Part shown: in pieces, positions 34,732 to 43,866 of the stretch | Layout of the letters: each line of letters begins with the position of its first letter | Position numbering within the stretch: position 1 is the stretch's first letter | Origin: Leadbetterella byssophila DSM 17132 | GTDB taxonomy: Bacteria > Bacteroidota > Bacteroidia > Cytophagales > Spirosomataceae | Direction: 5' to 3' | Assembly: GCF_000166395.1 (NCBI RefSeq) | Contig: NC_014655.1 | Location: 3,410,001-3,474,000, forward strand | Length of the DNA: 64,000 nucleotides | The notes under the pieces: model-generated | Databases searched by the model: none | Told to the model about the DNA's origin: nothing | Seen by the model: only the letters and a program-made list of their open reading frames with translations | Position numbers and translations under genes: made by a program

Positions 34732-34817
34732 TAAAATATAAATTTTTTTATATTTTATTTGAATATTTCTCTACCTTAGCATTCGTAAATCAATTCATAA
34801 CCAAAACAAAAAGACTT

Positions 34818-35066
34818 ATGAACGGAGTTTTGTATCCTATCATCATTGGAGCGATAGCCGGTTGGCTAGCTGGAGAGATTAAGCGGGGTATGGGATTTGG
34901 ACTTATTGGAAATATTATTGTCGGCATTATAGGTGCCGTCGTTGGGAACTGGCTCTTTGGGGCTTTGGGAGTTTCTTTAGGAACGGGAGTGATTGCGAAT
35001 ATTATCTCAGCGGTAATAGGAGCTTTGGTGATTCTCTTCCTGGTCAGTTTTATTAAACGAACATAA
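34818..35066 (+). CDS. GlsB/YeaQ/YmgE family small membrane protein
   Basis: An 82-aa protein with three hydrophobic spans and the family Gly pattern: IIGAIAGWLAGEIKRGMGFG, LIGNIIVGIIGAVVGNWLFG, then VIANIISAVIGALVILFLVS. Members are general-stress or acid-induced inner-membrane proteins of unknown function (sometimes annotated transglycosylase-associated). Monocistronic with a strong terminator. The 86-bp region upstream is AT-rich with no good -7 match, consistent with an alternative sigma factor. Confidence 0.93.
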   Translation: MNGVLYPIIIGAIAGWLAGEIKRGMGFGLIGNIIVGIIGAVVGNWLFGALGVSLGTGVIANIISAVIGALVILFLVSFIKRT

Positions 35067-35096
35067 AGAAAGGGGCTTAAGAGCCCCTTTCTTTTT
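35065..35096. terminator. Bidirectional terminator between yeaQ-like and NtrC-like genes
   Basis: AAAGAAAGGGGCT-taag-AGCCCCTTTCTTT, 13-bp perfect stem ending in TTTTT; it touches the stop of the convergent regulator. Confidence 0.9.
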
Positions 35097-36258
35097 ATAA
35101 ACCTAATCCGGCGTAAAGCTTAACTTCATCTACCGTGATCTCTTGTCCGCACATGATCACTAACCGTTCTACCACGTTTCTTAATTCTCTAACGTTTCCT
35201 GTCCATGGTAAACCTTTCAGGTGTTCTATGGCTGCGGGTTGGAAGGTTTTTAGTTGGTCTCCATATTCCTCCGCAATGTCCTGCAGGAACTTCTCTGCCA
35301 GTAGAGGAATATCTTCCCTACGTTCAGATAAAGGTGGAACATAGATAGGAATGACATTTAGGCGGTGATATAAGTCTTCTCTGAAATTACCGGCTGCTAT
35401 CTCTTTTTTGAGGTCTTTGTTTGTAGCCGCAATAATTCTCACGTTAATCTTGATCTCTTTTTCTCCACCTACACGTGTGATCTTGTTTTCTTGTAGGGCG
35501 CGCAATACTTTGGCTTGTGCAGAAAGACTCATGTCTCCAATTTCGTCTAGGAAAAGGGTGCCATTATCTGCTAGTTCAAATTTCCCGAGGCGTTGTTTGA
35601 TAGCAGAAGTAAAAGCTCCTTTTTCGTGACCAAATAGTTCTGACTCTATGAGTTCTGAAGGGATGGCCGCACAATTGACTTCTATGAGTGGTCTTTTATG
35701 GCGATTGGATTTTTCATGAATTTGCTTCGCCACCATTTCCTTTCCGGAGCCGTTAGGACCGGTGATCAGGATTCTAGCGTCAGTTGGTGCAACTTTATCA
35801 ATCGTATCTTTGACCTTTTCGATCAAAGGAGACTCGCCTACGATTTCATTGATTTTGTAGACTCTCTTCTTTAAGGTTTTAATAACCTCAGTGTCATTAC
35901 TTTTTTCGATAGCATTTCGAACAGTGACGAGTAGGCGATTCAGATCAGGCGGCTTAGTGATGAAATCAAACGCACCTCTTTTAGTAGCTTCTACTGCGTT
36001 TTCCACGTTTCCAAAGGCAGATACCATCACAAACTGCGTCGTTACTCCTTCTTCTCTTGCCTTCTGGAGAAGCTCTAGCCCATCTAACTTGGGCATTTTG
36101 ATATCGCAAAGTGCAATATCATATTTTCCAGAGGTTACCATTTCCAGTCCTTGTTGACCGTCTTTGGCTTCGTCGATTTCATACCCTTCGTATTCCAATA
36201 TGTCCCTGATGGCATCGCGTATGGTTTTTTCGTCGTCAATTACTAAAATTTTAGCCAT
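35095..36258 (-). CDS. NtrC-type response regulator with AAA+ domain, no HTH, GAFTSA loop
   Basis: A 387-aa protein. Receiver domain 1-120 with Asp52 (IALCDIKMPK) and ITKPPD; AAA+ domain about 140-365 with Walker A GPNGSGKE, ELFGHEKGAFTSAIKQR, Walker B GTLFLDEIGDMSL and Arg-finger region NVRELRNVVERL. The sigma-54 contact loop reads GAFTSA instead of GAFTGA, and the protein ends at about 20 residues after the AAA+ domain, with no Fis-type DNA-binding helix-turn-helix. It may activate sigma-54 from solution, or regulate by another mechanism. No histidine kinase is adjacent. Confidence 0.9.
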   Translation of the reverse strand: MAKILVIDDEKTIRDAIRDILEYEGYEIDEAKDGQQGLEMVTSGKYDIALCDIKMPKLDGLELLQKAREEGVTTQFVMVSAFGNVENAVEATKRGAFDFITKPPDLNRLLVTVRNAIEKSNDTEVIKTLKKRVYKINEIVGESPLIEKVKDTIDKVAPTDARILITGPNGSGKEMVAKQIHEKSNRHKRPLIEVNCAAIPSELIESELFGHEKGAFTSAIKQRLGKFELADNGTLFLDEIGDMSLSAQAKVLRALQENKITRVGGEKEIKINVRIIAATNKDLKKEIAAGNFREDLYHRLNVIPIYVPPLSERREDIPLLAEKFLQDIAEEYGDQLKTFQPAAIEHLKGLPWTGNVRELRNVVERLVIMCGQEITVDEVKLYAGLGL

Positions 36259-36403
36259 ACTGTCTGTTGAATAGGGTTTAATCTACGTTTCGGCGGCAAT
36301 TTAGTAAATTTATCTTCATATAATATGGGTTTTGATTTAATTGTTCGTAACCAATGCCTTATACTTTCCTATTTTCTCCTGTGTAGATTGGGGCATTTAC
36401 CCT

Positions 36404-36411
36404 TATTTTTG
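36404..36411 (+). promoter_or_regulatory. -7 element of ligA
   Basis: TATTTTTG (TAnnTTTG), 18 nt before the ligA ATG at 36430. Confidence 0.5.
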
Positions 36412-36423
36412 TTTACTAATTAG

Positions 36424-38472
<2,049 letters not shown>

Positions 38473-38491
38473 TTTTTTTTAAAATATAGTT

Positions 38492-38564
38492 CGTATATCG
38501 AATTTATTTATACATTTGTTTTTATTTAGATTAATTACAAATAGTATGAAATGTTCGATATACG
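38492..38564 (+). promoter_or_regulatory. Inverted repeat enclosing the hmuT promoter and start codon
   Basis: CGTATATCGAA (38492-38502) and TTCGATATACG (38554-38564) are perfect 11-bp reverse complements separated by 51 nt. The first copy is also part of an imperfect palindrome TTCG-TATAT-CGAA (38490-38502). They surround the -7 TACATTTG (38511-38518) and ATG 38546. Candidate iron- or heme-responsive operator, or an RNA hairpin hiding the start codon. Confidence 0.45.
38511..38518 (+). promoter_or_regulatory. -7 element of the heme operon
   Basis: TACATTTG (TAnnTTTG), 27 nt before ATG 38546; inside the inverted repeat noted above. Confidence 0.55.
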
Positions 38565-39397
38565 TTTTCATTATATTTTTAGGCAGCGTTTTAAGTTGCA
38601 AAAGTGATCATAAGGAGGAAGAGAGCACCAATAGGATTGTATCTCTAAGCGGAGCTATTTCCGAAACTTTAGCCGCGCTTGAGATGTCTGATCAAGTAGT
38701 AGGTGTAGATGTCACTAGCACCTTCCCTGAATCTTTAAAATTGACTGCTCAAGATCTAGGCCACGTTAGAAATATTACTGTAGAGCCTATTTTAGCATTG
38801 CGTCCTACACTGGTTTTAGGACTAAGGGATGATCTAAATCCTGATGTAACAAAGCAACTGCAAGATGCGGGCGTGCGTGTTGAATTATTGGATCAGCAAT
38901 ATTCTGTAGAGGGGGCTAAGGGATTAGTGCGAGCCGTGGCAGAGATTGTGGGCTCACAAAAGGCTGAGGCGGTCAATGCCCGGATTCAAGAAGATCTAGA
39001 GAGACTACAAAATATAAACAAGAAGCTGAAGGTCCTATTTATTTACGCAAGAGGCGCTGGTACATTGATGGTGGCTGGAGAAAAGACTTCATTTAGTGCC
39101 ATGGTGAGTTTGGCAGATGCACAGAATGCCGTAACTGGATTTGAAGATTTTAAGCCATTAAGTCCTGAAGCATTATTGCAAAGTAACCCAGACGTCATAC
39201 TTATGTTCCATTCCGGACTAGCCAGCATAGGAGGGGTAGAAGGATTAATGGCAGTCCCCGGAATATCCCAGACCACAGCCGGAAAGAACAAGGCCATCAT
39301 CAGTATGGATGGAGGATTGATTTCCCATTTTGGCCCGAGGACTGGTGAGGCTGTATTGGCATTGAATAAAGCTCTGATTCCTTTTGATAAGCCTTGA
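38546..39397 (+). CDS. hmuT: Heme ABC transporter, substrate-binding lipoprotein
   Basis: A 283-aa lipoprotein; lipobox SVLSC with Cys18. Class III periplasmic binding fold: NRIVSLSGAISETLAALEMS, VVGVDVTSTFPESL, VEPILALRPTLVLG, then LSPEALLQSNPDVILMFHSG and GPRTGEAVLALNKAL. Similar to HmuT/BhuT heme-binding proteins rather than ferric-siderophore ones; gene order supports heme. In Gram-negative cells the tether is likely the inner or outer membrane facing the periplasm. ATG 38546 is used so that the signal peptide starts MKCSIYVFII. First gene of the operon hmuT-hmuU-hmuV-hmuS-chaN. Confidence 0.9.
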   Translation: MKCSIYVFIIFLGSVLSCKSDHKEEESTNRIVSLSGAISETLAALEMSDQVVGVDVTSTFPESLKLTAQDLGHVRNITVEPILALRPTLVLGLRDDLNPDVTKQLQDAGVRVELLDQQYSVEGAKGLVRAVAEIVGSQKAEAVNARIQEDLERLQNINKKLKVLFIYARGAGTLMVAGEKTSFSAMVSLADAQNAVTGFEDFKPLSPEALLQSNPDVILMFHSGLASIGGVEGLMAVPGISQTTAGKNKAIISMDGGLISHFGPRTGEAVLALNKALIPFDKP

Positions 39398-40392
39398 AAA
39401 AGAAGTTGATTATATCGATAGCTTTGCTTTTAGTCTTAGCTTTAGCCGCGACCGGTGTAGGTGTATACCCTATTAAGTCATCCATAATAGAGTTGTTAAT
39501 GGGTGAAGGTTTGGCGAACGACATATATATTTTCCGAGGGGTCAGATTGCCAAGAATTGTTATGGCAATGTTAGTAGGAAGCCTCTTAGCCGTTTCCGGA
39601 TGTAGTTTGCAAGGTATTTTTCGTAACCCCCTAGCTACCCCTGATTTAATAGGGGTAACAGCTGGTGCAACTTTAATGGCAGCGCTGACCATTGTTTTAG
39701 GAGAGTGGTTTCGTCTATGGATTCCAGAGGTTATTCAATATTCTTTAATTAGTGTTGCCGCGTTTACGGGCGCCTTGTTTGCTATTATCCTTGTTTATGG
39801 CTTAGCTAAAAGGGGTGGGAAGGTGGAGGTGGTTATTATGCTTCTTGCCGGAGTGGCTGTTTCAGCATTGGGATTTTCTTTAGTTGGCTTATTGACTTAT
39901 GTGGCTAAAGACGACCAGCTTCGTGATCTTACTTTTTGGAATTTGGGAAGTTTAGGTGGGGCCACCTGGACCAAGAATGGGATACTATTACTTGTGTTGG
40001 TAGGATCATTTTTGTATTTGTTGCCGCAGGGAAAGGCACTTAATGCTCTTATGTTAGGCGAAACGGATGCGGAGCATTTGGGCATTCAAGTAGAAACGGT
40101 TAAAAGGAGAGTGATCGTTTTCTCCGCTTTAATGGTTGGTGTTTCAGTCGCTTTTTGCGGCAGCATAAACTTTATAGGATTAGTGGTTCCTTATCTTCTG
40201 CGACTAACGTTAGGTTCGAATTTTGTTTATCTATTGCCTTTTTCGGCGGTGTGGGGAGCCATTCTGCTTTTATCTGCTGATACGGTCAGCAGAACTATAG
40301 TGGCACCGGCTGAATTGCCAGTAGGTATATTGACCGCCCTCTTAGGTGCACCGGTCTTTGTAGCTATTTTAAAAAGTTCAATGAAATGGTAA
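39394..40392 (+). CDS. hmuU: Heme ABC transporter permease (FecCD family)
   Basis: A 332-aa permease with about ten membrane segments. Family sequence: FRGVRLPRIVMAMLVGSLLA, VSGCSLQGIFRNPLATPDLI, GVTAGATLMAAL, and LGETDAEHLGIQVETVKRRV (ATPase-coupling loop), FIGLVVPYLLR. The start is the TTG at 39394, overlapping the hmuT stop (TTGA); there is no nearby ATG that preserves the first membrane segment. Transports heme from HmuT into the cytoplasm. Confidence 0.92.
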   Translation: MKKKLIISIALLLVLALAATGVGVYPIKSSIIELLMGEGLANDIYIFRGVRLPRIVMAMLVGSLLAVSGCSLQGIFRNPLATPDLIGVTAGATLMAALTIVLGEWFRLWIPEVIQYSLISVAAFTGALFAIILVYGLAKRGGKVEVVIMLLAGVAVSALGFSLVGLLTYVAKDDQLRDLTFWNLGSLGGATWTKNGILLLVLVGSFLYLLPQGKALNALMLGETDAEHLGIQVETVKRRVIVFSALMVGVSVAFCGSINFIGLVVPYLLRLTLGSNFVYLLPFSAVWGAILLLSADTVSRTIVAPAELPVGILTALLGAPVFVAILKSSMKW

Positions 40393-41159
40393 AGGGAGAA
40401 AGGATACATTATAGCCACCGGCAGATTCCTATCCTCAAAGGAGTGAATGTGGATTTAGAATACGGTGAGATTCTGGCTATCATAGGACCTAATGGGGCCG
40501 GCAAATCTACTTTATTAAACATCCTTTCCAATGAACTCAAAAGCGAGCAAGTGGATTTCAAAAAGTTATCATTTTCTAATTGGGATACACTTGAGTTAAG
40601 TAGGCATAAGGCGAAATTTTCTCAACATTTTGCCACAGATATACCTTTGACGGTGGAAGAAGTAGTCATTATGGGTCGATATCCCTATTTCTCTTCAGAA
40701 CCAGATGAGGCAGACTGGAGTGCAGCACATGCGGCCATGGCTGAAGTGGAAATTTCTGAATTGGGAAAAAGACCTTATAATCACCTTTCGGGAGGGGAGA
40801 AGCAAAGGGTTCATTTGGCTAGGGTTTTGGCGCAATTAAAAAACGTAATAGCCCATAAACTACTATTGCTTGATGAACCATTGAATAATTTGGATGTTAA
40901 ACATCAACATCTGGTGCTGGATATCATTGGAAAACTAGTAAAGCAAGGCAATTCAGTAGTATTGGTGCTGCATGATTTGAATCTGGCCGCCCAATACGCG
41001 CATAAAATTCTATTGATGAAAGAGGGAAAGGTGCTTTCTGTAGGAAAGCCCGAGGAAGTGATGACTACTGAATTTTTGAGCGCTGCTTATGGATTCCCCG
41101 CTCAAACTTTTCTACATCCGGAAACAGGTAAAAGATTAATATTTTTTGGCGATAAATAA
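40386..41159 (+). CDS. hmuV: Heme ABC transporter ATP-binding protein
   Basis: A 257-aa ATPase. Walker A GPNGAGKST (34-42), signature HLSGGEKQRVHLARVLAQL, Walker B LLLLDEPLNNLDV, His switch VLVLHDLNLAAQYAHK. The PYFSSEPDEADW segment before the signature is typical of HmuV. Overlaps the end of hmuU by 7 bp. Drives heme import. Confidence 0.95.
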   Translation: MVKGERIHYSHRQIPILKGVNVDLEYGEILAIIGPNGAGKSTLLNILSNELKSEQVDFKKLSFSNWDTLELSRHKAKFSQHFATDIPLTVEEVVIMGRYPYFSSEPDEADWSAAHAAMAEVEISELGKRPYNHLSGGEKQRVHLARVLAQLKNVIAHKLLLLDEPLNNLDVKHQHLVLDIIGKLVKQGNSVVLVLHDLNLAAQYAHKILLMKEGKVLSVGKPEEVMTTEFLSAAYGFPAQTFLHPETGKRLIFFGDK

Positions 41160-41168
41160 TTTGGAAAT

Positions 41169-42170
41169 ATGACTGCTTTAAAACAGAAATGGGATGAACT
41201 GAAAGCTGAAAATCCTAGAATAAGAATTAGAAATGCTGCGGAGGTTTTGGGTGTGAGTGAAGCGGAATTGTTGGTGACACAGGAAGGGGTGGTACCATTA
41301 AAGCCTGATTTTGCATCTATCCTATTGGAAGTTGAGAAACTTGGGAAGGTGATGGCTTTGACCCGAAATGAGGCTTGCGTTCATGAAAGAAAAGGTATTT
41401 ACCTAAATGGTGATTTTTCAAATCCTCATGCTCAGCTTTTTGTAGGGGAAGATATTGATATGCGTATCTTTTTATCTGCTTGGAAATATGGATTTGCAGT
41501 GGAAGAAGGAGATAAAAAGAGCCTGCAGTTTTTTGGGAAAGATGGTTTAGCCCTTCATAAGATTTATTTGACAAAAGACAGCCATATAGGAGCTTTTCAA
41601 ACTTTGGTAAGTAAATTCAAAAATGAACCTCAGCATTTGGAGATAGTACCAGTCTTGCAGAATTCTGATGAGAAACCGGACGAAGAAATTGACACGGTTG
41701 GATTTCACCAAGATTGGAGAAACTTAAAAGATACGCACCATTTCTTTTCCTTATTAAAGAAATATGGGGTTAGTAGGACTCAAGCTCTAAGGTTAGCCCC
41801 GGATCAATACTTTGCAAAGAAAATTGAAAAAGACCTGGTGGTAAAAGCTATAGAAGAATCAGCGAAAAGAGGATTCCATATAATGGTTTTCGTGGGTAAC
41901 AGAGGGAATATTCAGATTCATACAGGACCTGTGCAGAGGACACTTTGGCATGGGACATGGTTCAATGTAATGGATCCAGACTTCAACTTACATTTGGACG
42001 TGGCAAAAATAGAACAGAGTTGGATAGTCAGAAAGCCCACCGATGATGGGATAGTGACTTCAATAGAAGTATTTGACAAAAAAGGTGATATAATTGTACA
42101 ATTATTTGGAAAAAGAAAGCCTGGGCTACCCGAAATGCCAGAGTGGCGAGATCTGGTAAACTTATTATAA
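41169..42170 (+). CDS. hmuS: HemS/HmuS-family heme-degrading or heme-carrier protein
   Basis: A 333-aa cytoplasmic protein made of two similar halves as in HemS/ChuS. N-terminal helix LKQKWDELKAENPRIRIRNA, heme-pocket region MALTRNEACVHERKGIY (candidate proximal His), and the second half with FMVFVGNRGNIQIHTGPVQ here as MVFVGNRGNIQIHTGPV and LWHGTWFNVMDPDFNLHLD. The family stores or breaks down imported heme to release iron. Nine bases after hmuV, eight before chaN. Confidence 0.93.
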   Translation: MTALKQKWDELKAENPRIRIRNAAEVLGVSEAELLVTQEGVVPLKPDFASILLEVEKLGKVMALTRNEACVHERKGIYLNGDFSNPHAQLFVGEDIDMRIFLSAWKYGFAVEEGDKKSLQFFGKDGLALHKIYLTKDSHIGAFQTLVSKFKNEPQHLEIVPVLQNSDEKPDEEIDTVGFHQDWRNLKDTHHFFSLLKKYGVSRTQALRLAPDQYFAKKIEKDLVVKAIEESAKRGFHIMVFVGNRGNIQIHTGPVQRTLWHGTWFNVMDPDFNLHLDVAKIEQSWIVRKPTDDGIVTSIEVFDKKGDIIVQLFGKRKPGLPEMPEWRDLVNLL

Positions 42171-42178
42171 CCTTAAAT

Positions 42179-43024
42179 ATGAAATATGTACTAATCCTGA
42201 TGCTGATTTCTTGTCAAACTTTTGCACAAGATCTTGTTCCTTACAGATTATATAATGATAAAGGAAAGGAGGTGAGTTTTAAAAAGATGATCCAATCCTT
42301 AGAAGGATATGATGTGGTTCTGTTTGGAGAATTACATAATAATGCCTTCGTTCACTGGGCGCAGTTGCGCACACTAAAAGCTCTGCATGCAAAGAAGGGT
42401 AATCAGCTCATTTTAGGTGCGGAAATGTTTGAGAGGGATAATCAGGAGGGTTTAGACCGTTATTTGAAAGGAGAGATAGACAGTAAGCAGTTAGGTGAAG
42501 AAGTGAGACTTTGGAAGAATCATCCTACTGATTATGCTCCATTGGTAGATTTTGCCAAGAAGGAAGGTTTGGTTTTCCGGGCAACTAATGTTCCTCGCAG
42601 GTTTGCCTCAGAAGTAGCCAGGAAAGGATTAGATTCACTAAAATTGAGTGACGATGAAAGGTCTTATGTGGTGAAGCTGCCTTTTGATGTTAGTTTAGAT
42701 ACTCCAGGATATCAGGAAATGGTAAAGATGGTACATTCAGGGGCAAATGCTATGAATTTTGTAGCCGCGCAGGCTATCAAAGATGCCACCATGGCGGAAT
42801 CTATTCTTCAGGTTTGGGCTCCCGGAAAGCAGCTCTTACATTTTCACGGAGATTTTCATAGTAAAGATTTTGGTGGGATATATTGGTACTTGAAGAAAGC
42901 CAGGCCGGAGTTAAAAGTAGCTGTGGTTTCTATTATGGAGTCAGAAGATGCAGATCTTAGATTACCTCAGAAAGGTACCCAATTCAATCTGGTTATTCCT
43001 GTAGATATGGCGAAAAGTTATTAA
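42179..43024 (+). CDS. ChaN-family heme-binding protein
   Basis: A 281-aa protein with an N-terminal signal (MKYVLILMLISCQTFAQ). The ChaN/iron-regulated protein domain has DVVLFGELHNNAFVHWAQLR, LGAEMFERDNQEGLDRYL, and LLHFHGDFHSKDFGGIYWYL with His residues placed as heme ligands in Campylobacter ChaN. Whether it is a lipoprotein is uncertain; a Cys at about 12 is in LISCQ. Its place at the end of the heme operon supports a role in heme binding at the envelope. Ends at a bidirectional terminator. Confidence 0.9.
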   Translation: MKYVLILMLISCQTFAQDLVPYRLYNDKGKEVSFKKMIQSLEGYDVVLFGELHNNAFVHWAQLRTLKALHAKKGNQLILGAEMFERDNQEGLDRYLKGEIDSKQLGEEVRLWKNHPTDYAPLVDFAKKEGLVFRATNVPRRFASEVARKGLDSLKLSDDERSYVVKLPFDVSLDTPGYQEMVKMVHSGANAMNFVAAQAIKDATMAESILQVWAPGKQLLHFHGDFHSKDFGGIYWYLKKARPELKVAVVSIMESEDADLRLPQKGTQFNLVIPVDMAKSY

Positions 43025-43030
43025 AAGAAA

Positions 43031-43054
43031 AAGGCACGCATTTGCGTGCCCTTT
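43031..43054. terminator. Bidirectional terminator after the heme operon
   Basis: AAGGCACGCA-tt-TGCGTGCCCTTT: at least 8 perfect GC-rich pairs flanked by A and T runs. Confidence 0.85.
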
Positions 43055-43055
43055 A

Positions 43056-43754
43056 TCATTTTACGCGATCGAGTTTAACCTTAATATTCGTATAGTATAA
43101 AGCGGTTAGAGATTCGAAGCCGGAATCTGTACCCACAAGTAACCAAAGGTCACCGTTCTTATCTGTCTTTCCGGTAAACTCTCCCGTTCTCTTCACCAAA
43201 GTATATTCAAATTTGTCTTTTCCGTTTGAAACATCGCCTATTACTTTCATGTCTCCTCCATCACCGGCTTGTTGCATTTTCTGAAAATTCACCGTCACAT
43301 AATTGTTAGTACTGTCAATTAGTTTTTTAGGTTCTACGTTTGTTATACCTATTCCGAAGTATACAGAGTTAGCCGGGGATCCACCTACACCCACTGACCC
43401 TTCTGCCGCATTAGTTGCGAACTCCACTTCAAAAGTTCCTTTATATTCTGTGTTAGGTTTTCCGGTGCTAACCTTTTTAGAAAGGTACATGAATAAATCG
43501 TCACTACGGTTCCAGCCTTGAAGTTTAATGCCGCTCTTAGTAGTGTCTAATGGTGCAGGAAGTTTACTATGCTTTGCGTAGATTTCCCACTCTTCTTCCA
43601 TACCAGAAGGATAGTCAGCGAAGCCACTTACCCAGTCTTTAGTAGAAGCATTGAAATTGTCATCAATTACAATGTTATCCGGGTTTACGGAATCATCATT
43701 TGAACAAGAAAAAGCCAAGGTCATCAGGCCAATTGCATAAAGTAATTTTCTCAT
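43056..43754 (-). CDS. Lipoprotein of unknown function
   Basis: A 232-aa lipoprotein; lipobox LAFSC, Cys17, followed by SNDDSVNPDN. Mature part is beta-rich, with KDWVSGFADYPSGMEEEWEI, an aromatic core and the segment TEYKGTFEVEFATNAAEGSVGVGG. Looks like a jelly-roll or carbohydrate-binding-like fold but no family was recognised. Start ATG 43754 chosen to begin the signal (MRKLLYAIGL). Convergent with chaN. Confidence 0.7.
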   Translation of the reverse strand: MRKLLYAIGLMTLAFSCSNDDSVNPDNIVIDDNFNASTKDWVSGFADYPSGMEEEWEIYAKHSKLPAPLDTTKSGIKLQGWNRSDDLFMYLSKKVSTGKPNTEYKGTFEVEFATNAAEGSVGVGGSPANSVYFGIGITNVEPKKLIDSTNNYVTVNFQKMQQAGDGGDMKVIGDVSNGKDKFEYTLVKRTGEFTGKTDKNGDLWLLVGTDSGFESLTALYYTNIKVKLDRVK

Positions 43755-43810
43755 GGTTAATATTTGTTTTACTAACAATGAGACCTAGTGCAGTGTGATA
43801 TGGTTGGAAA

Positions 43811-43818
43811 CAAAATTA
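43811..43818 (-). promoter_or_regulatory. -7 element of the unknown lipoprotein gene
   Basis: On the minus strand TAATTTTG (TAnnTTTG) within the T-rich tail of the ggt terminator, giving a leader of about 50 nt. Confidence 0.5.
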
Positions 43819-43845
43819 AAAAAATCCGCAGATAAACTCTGCGGA
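43818..43845 (-). terminator. Intrinsic terminator after ggt
   Basis: On the minus strand TCCGCAGA-gttta-TCTGCGGA, 8-bp perfect stem, followed by TTTTTTT. Confidence 0.85.
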
Positions 43846-43866
43846 CTCTAGTTAAATATTTGAATA

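Noticed and set aside
34733-34756. Hairpin after purM (AAAATATAA / TTATATTTT)
   Set aside because: Only A-T pairs in a very AT-rich region; too weak to call as a terminator.
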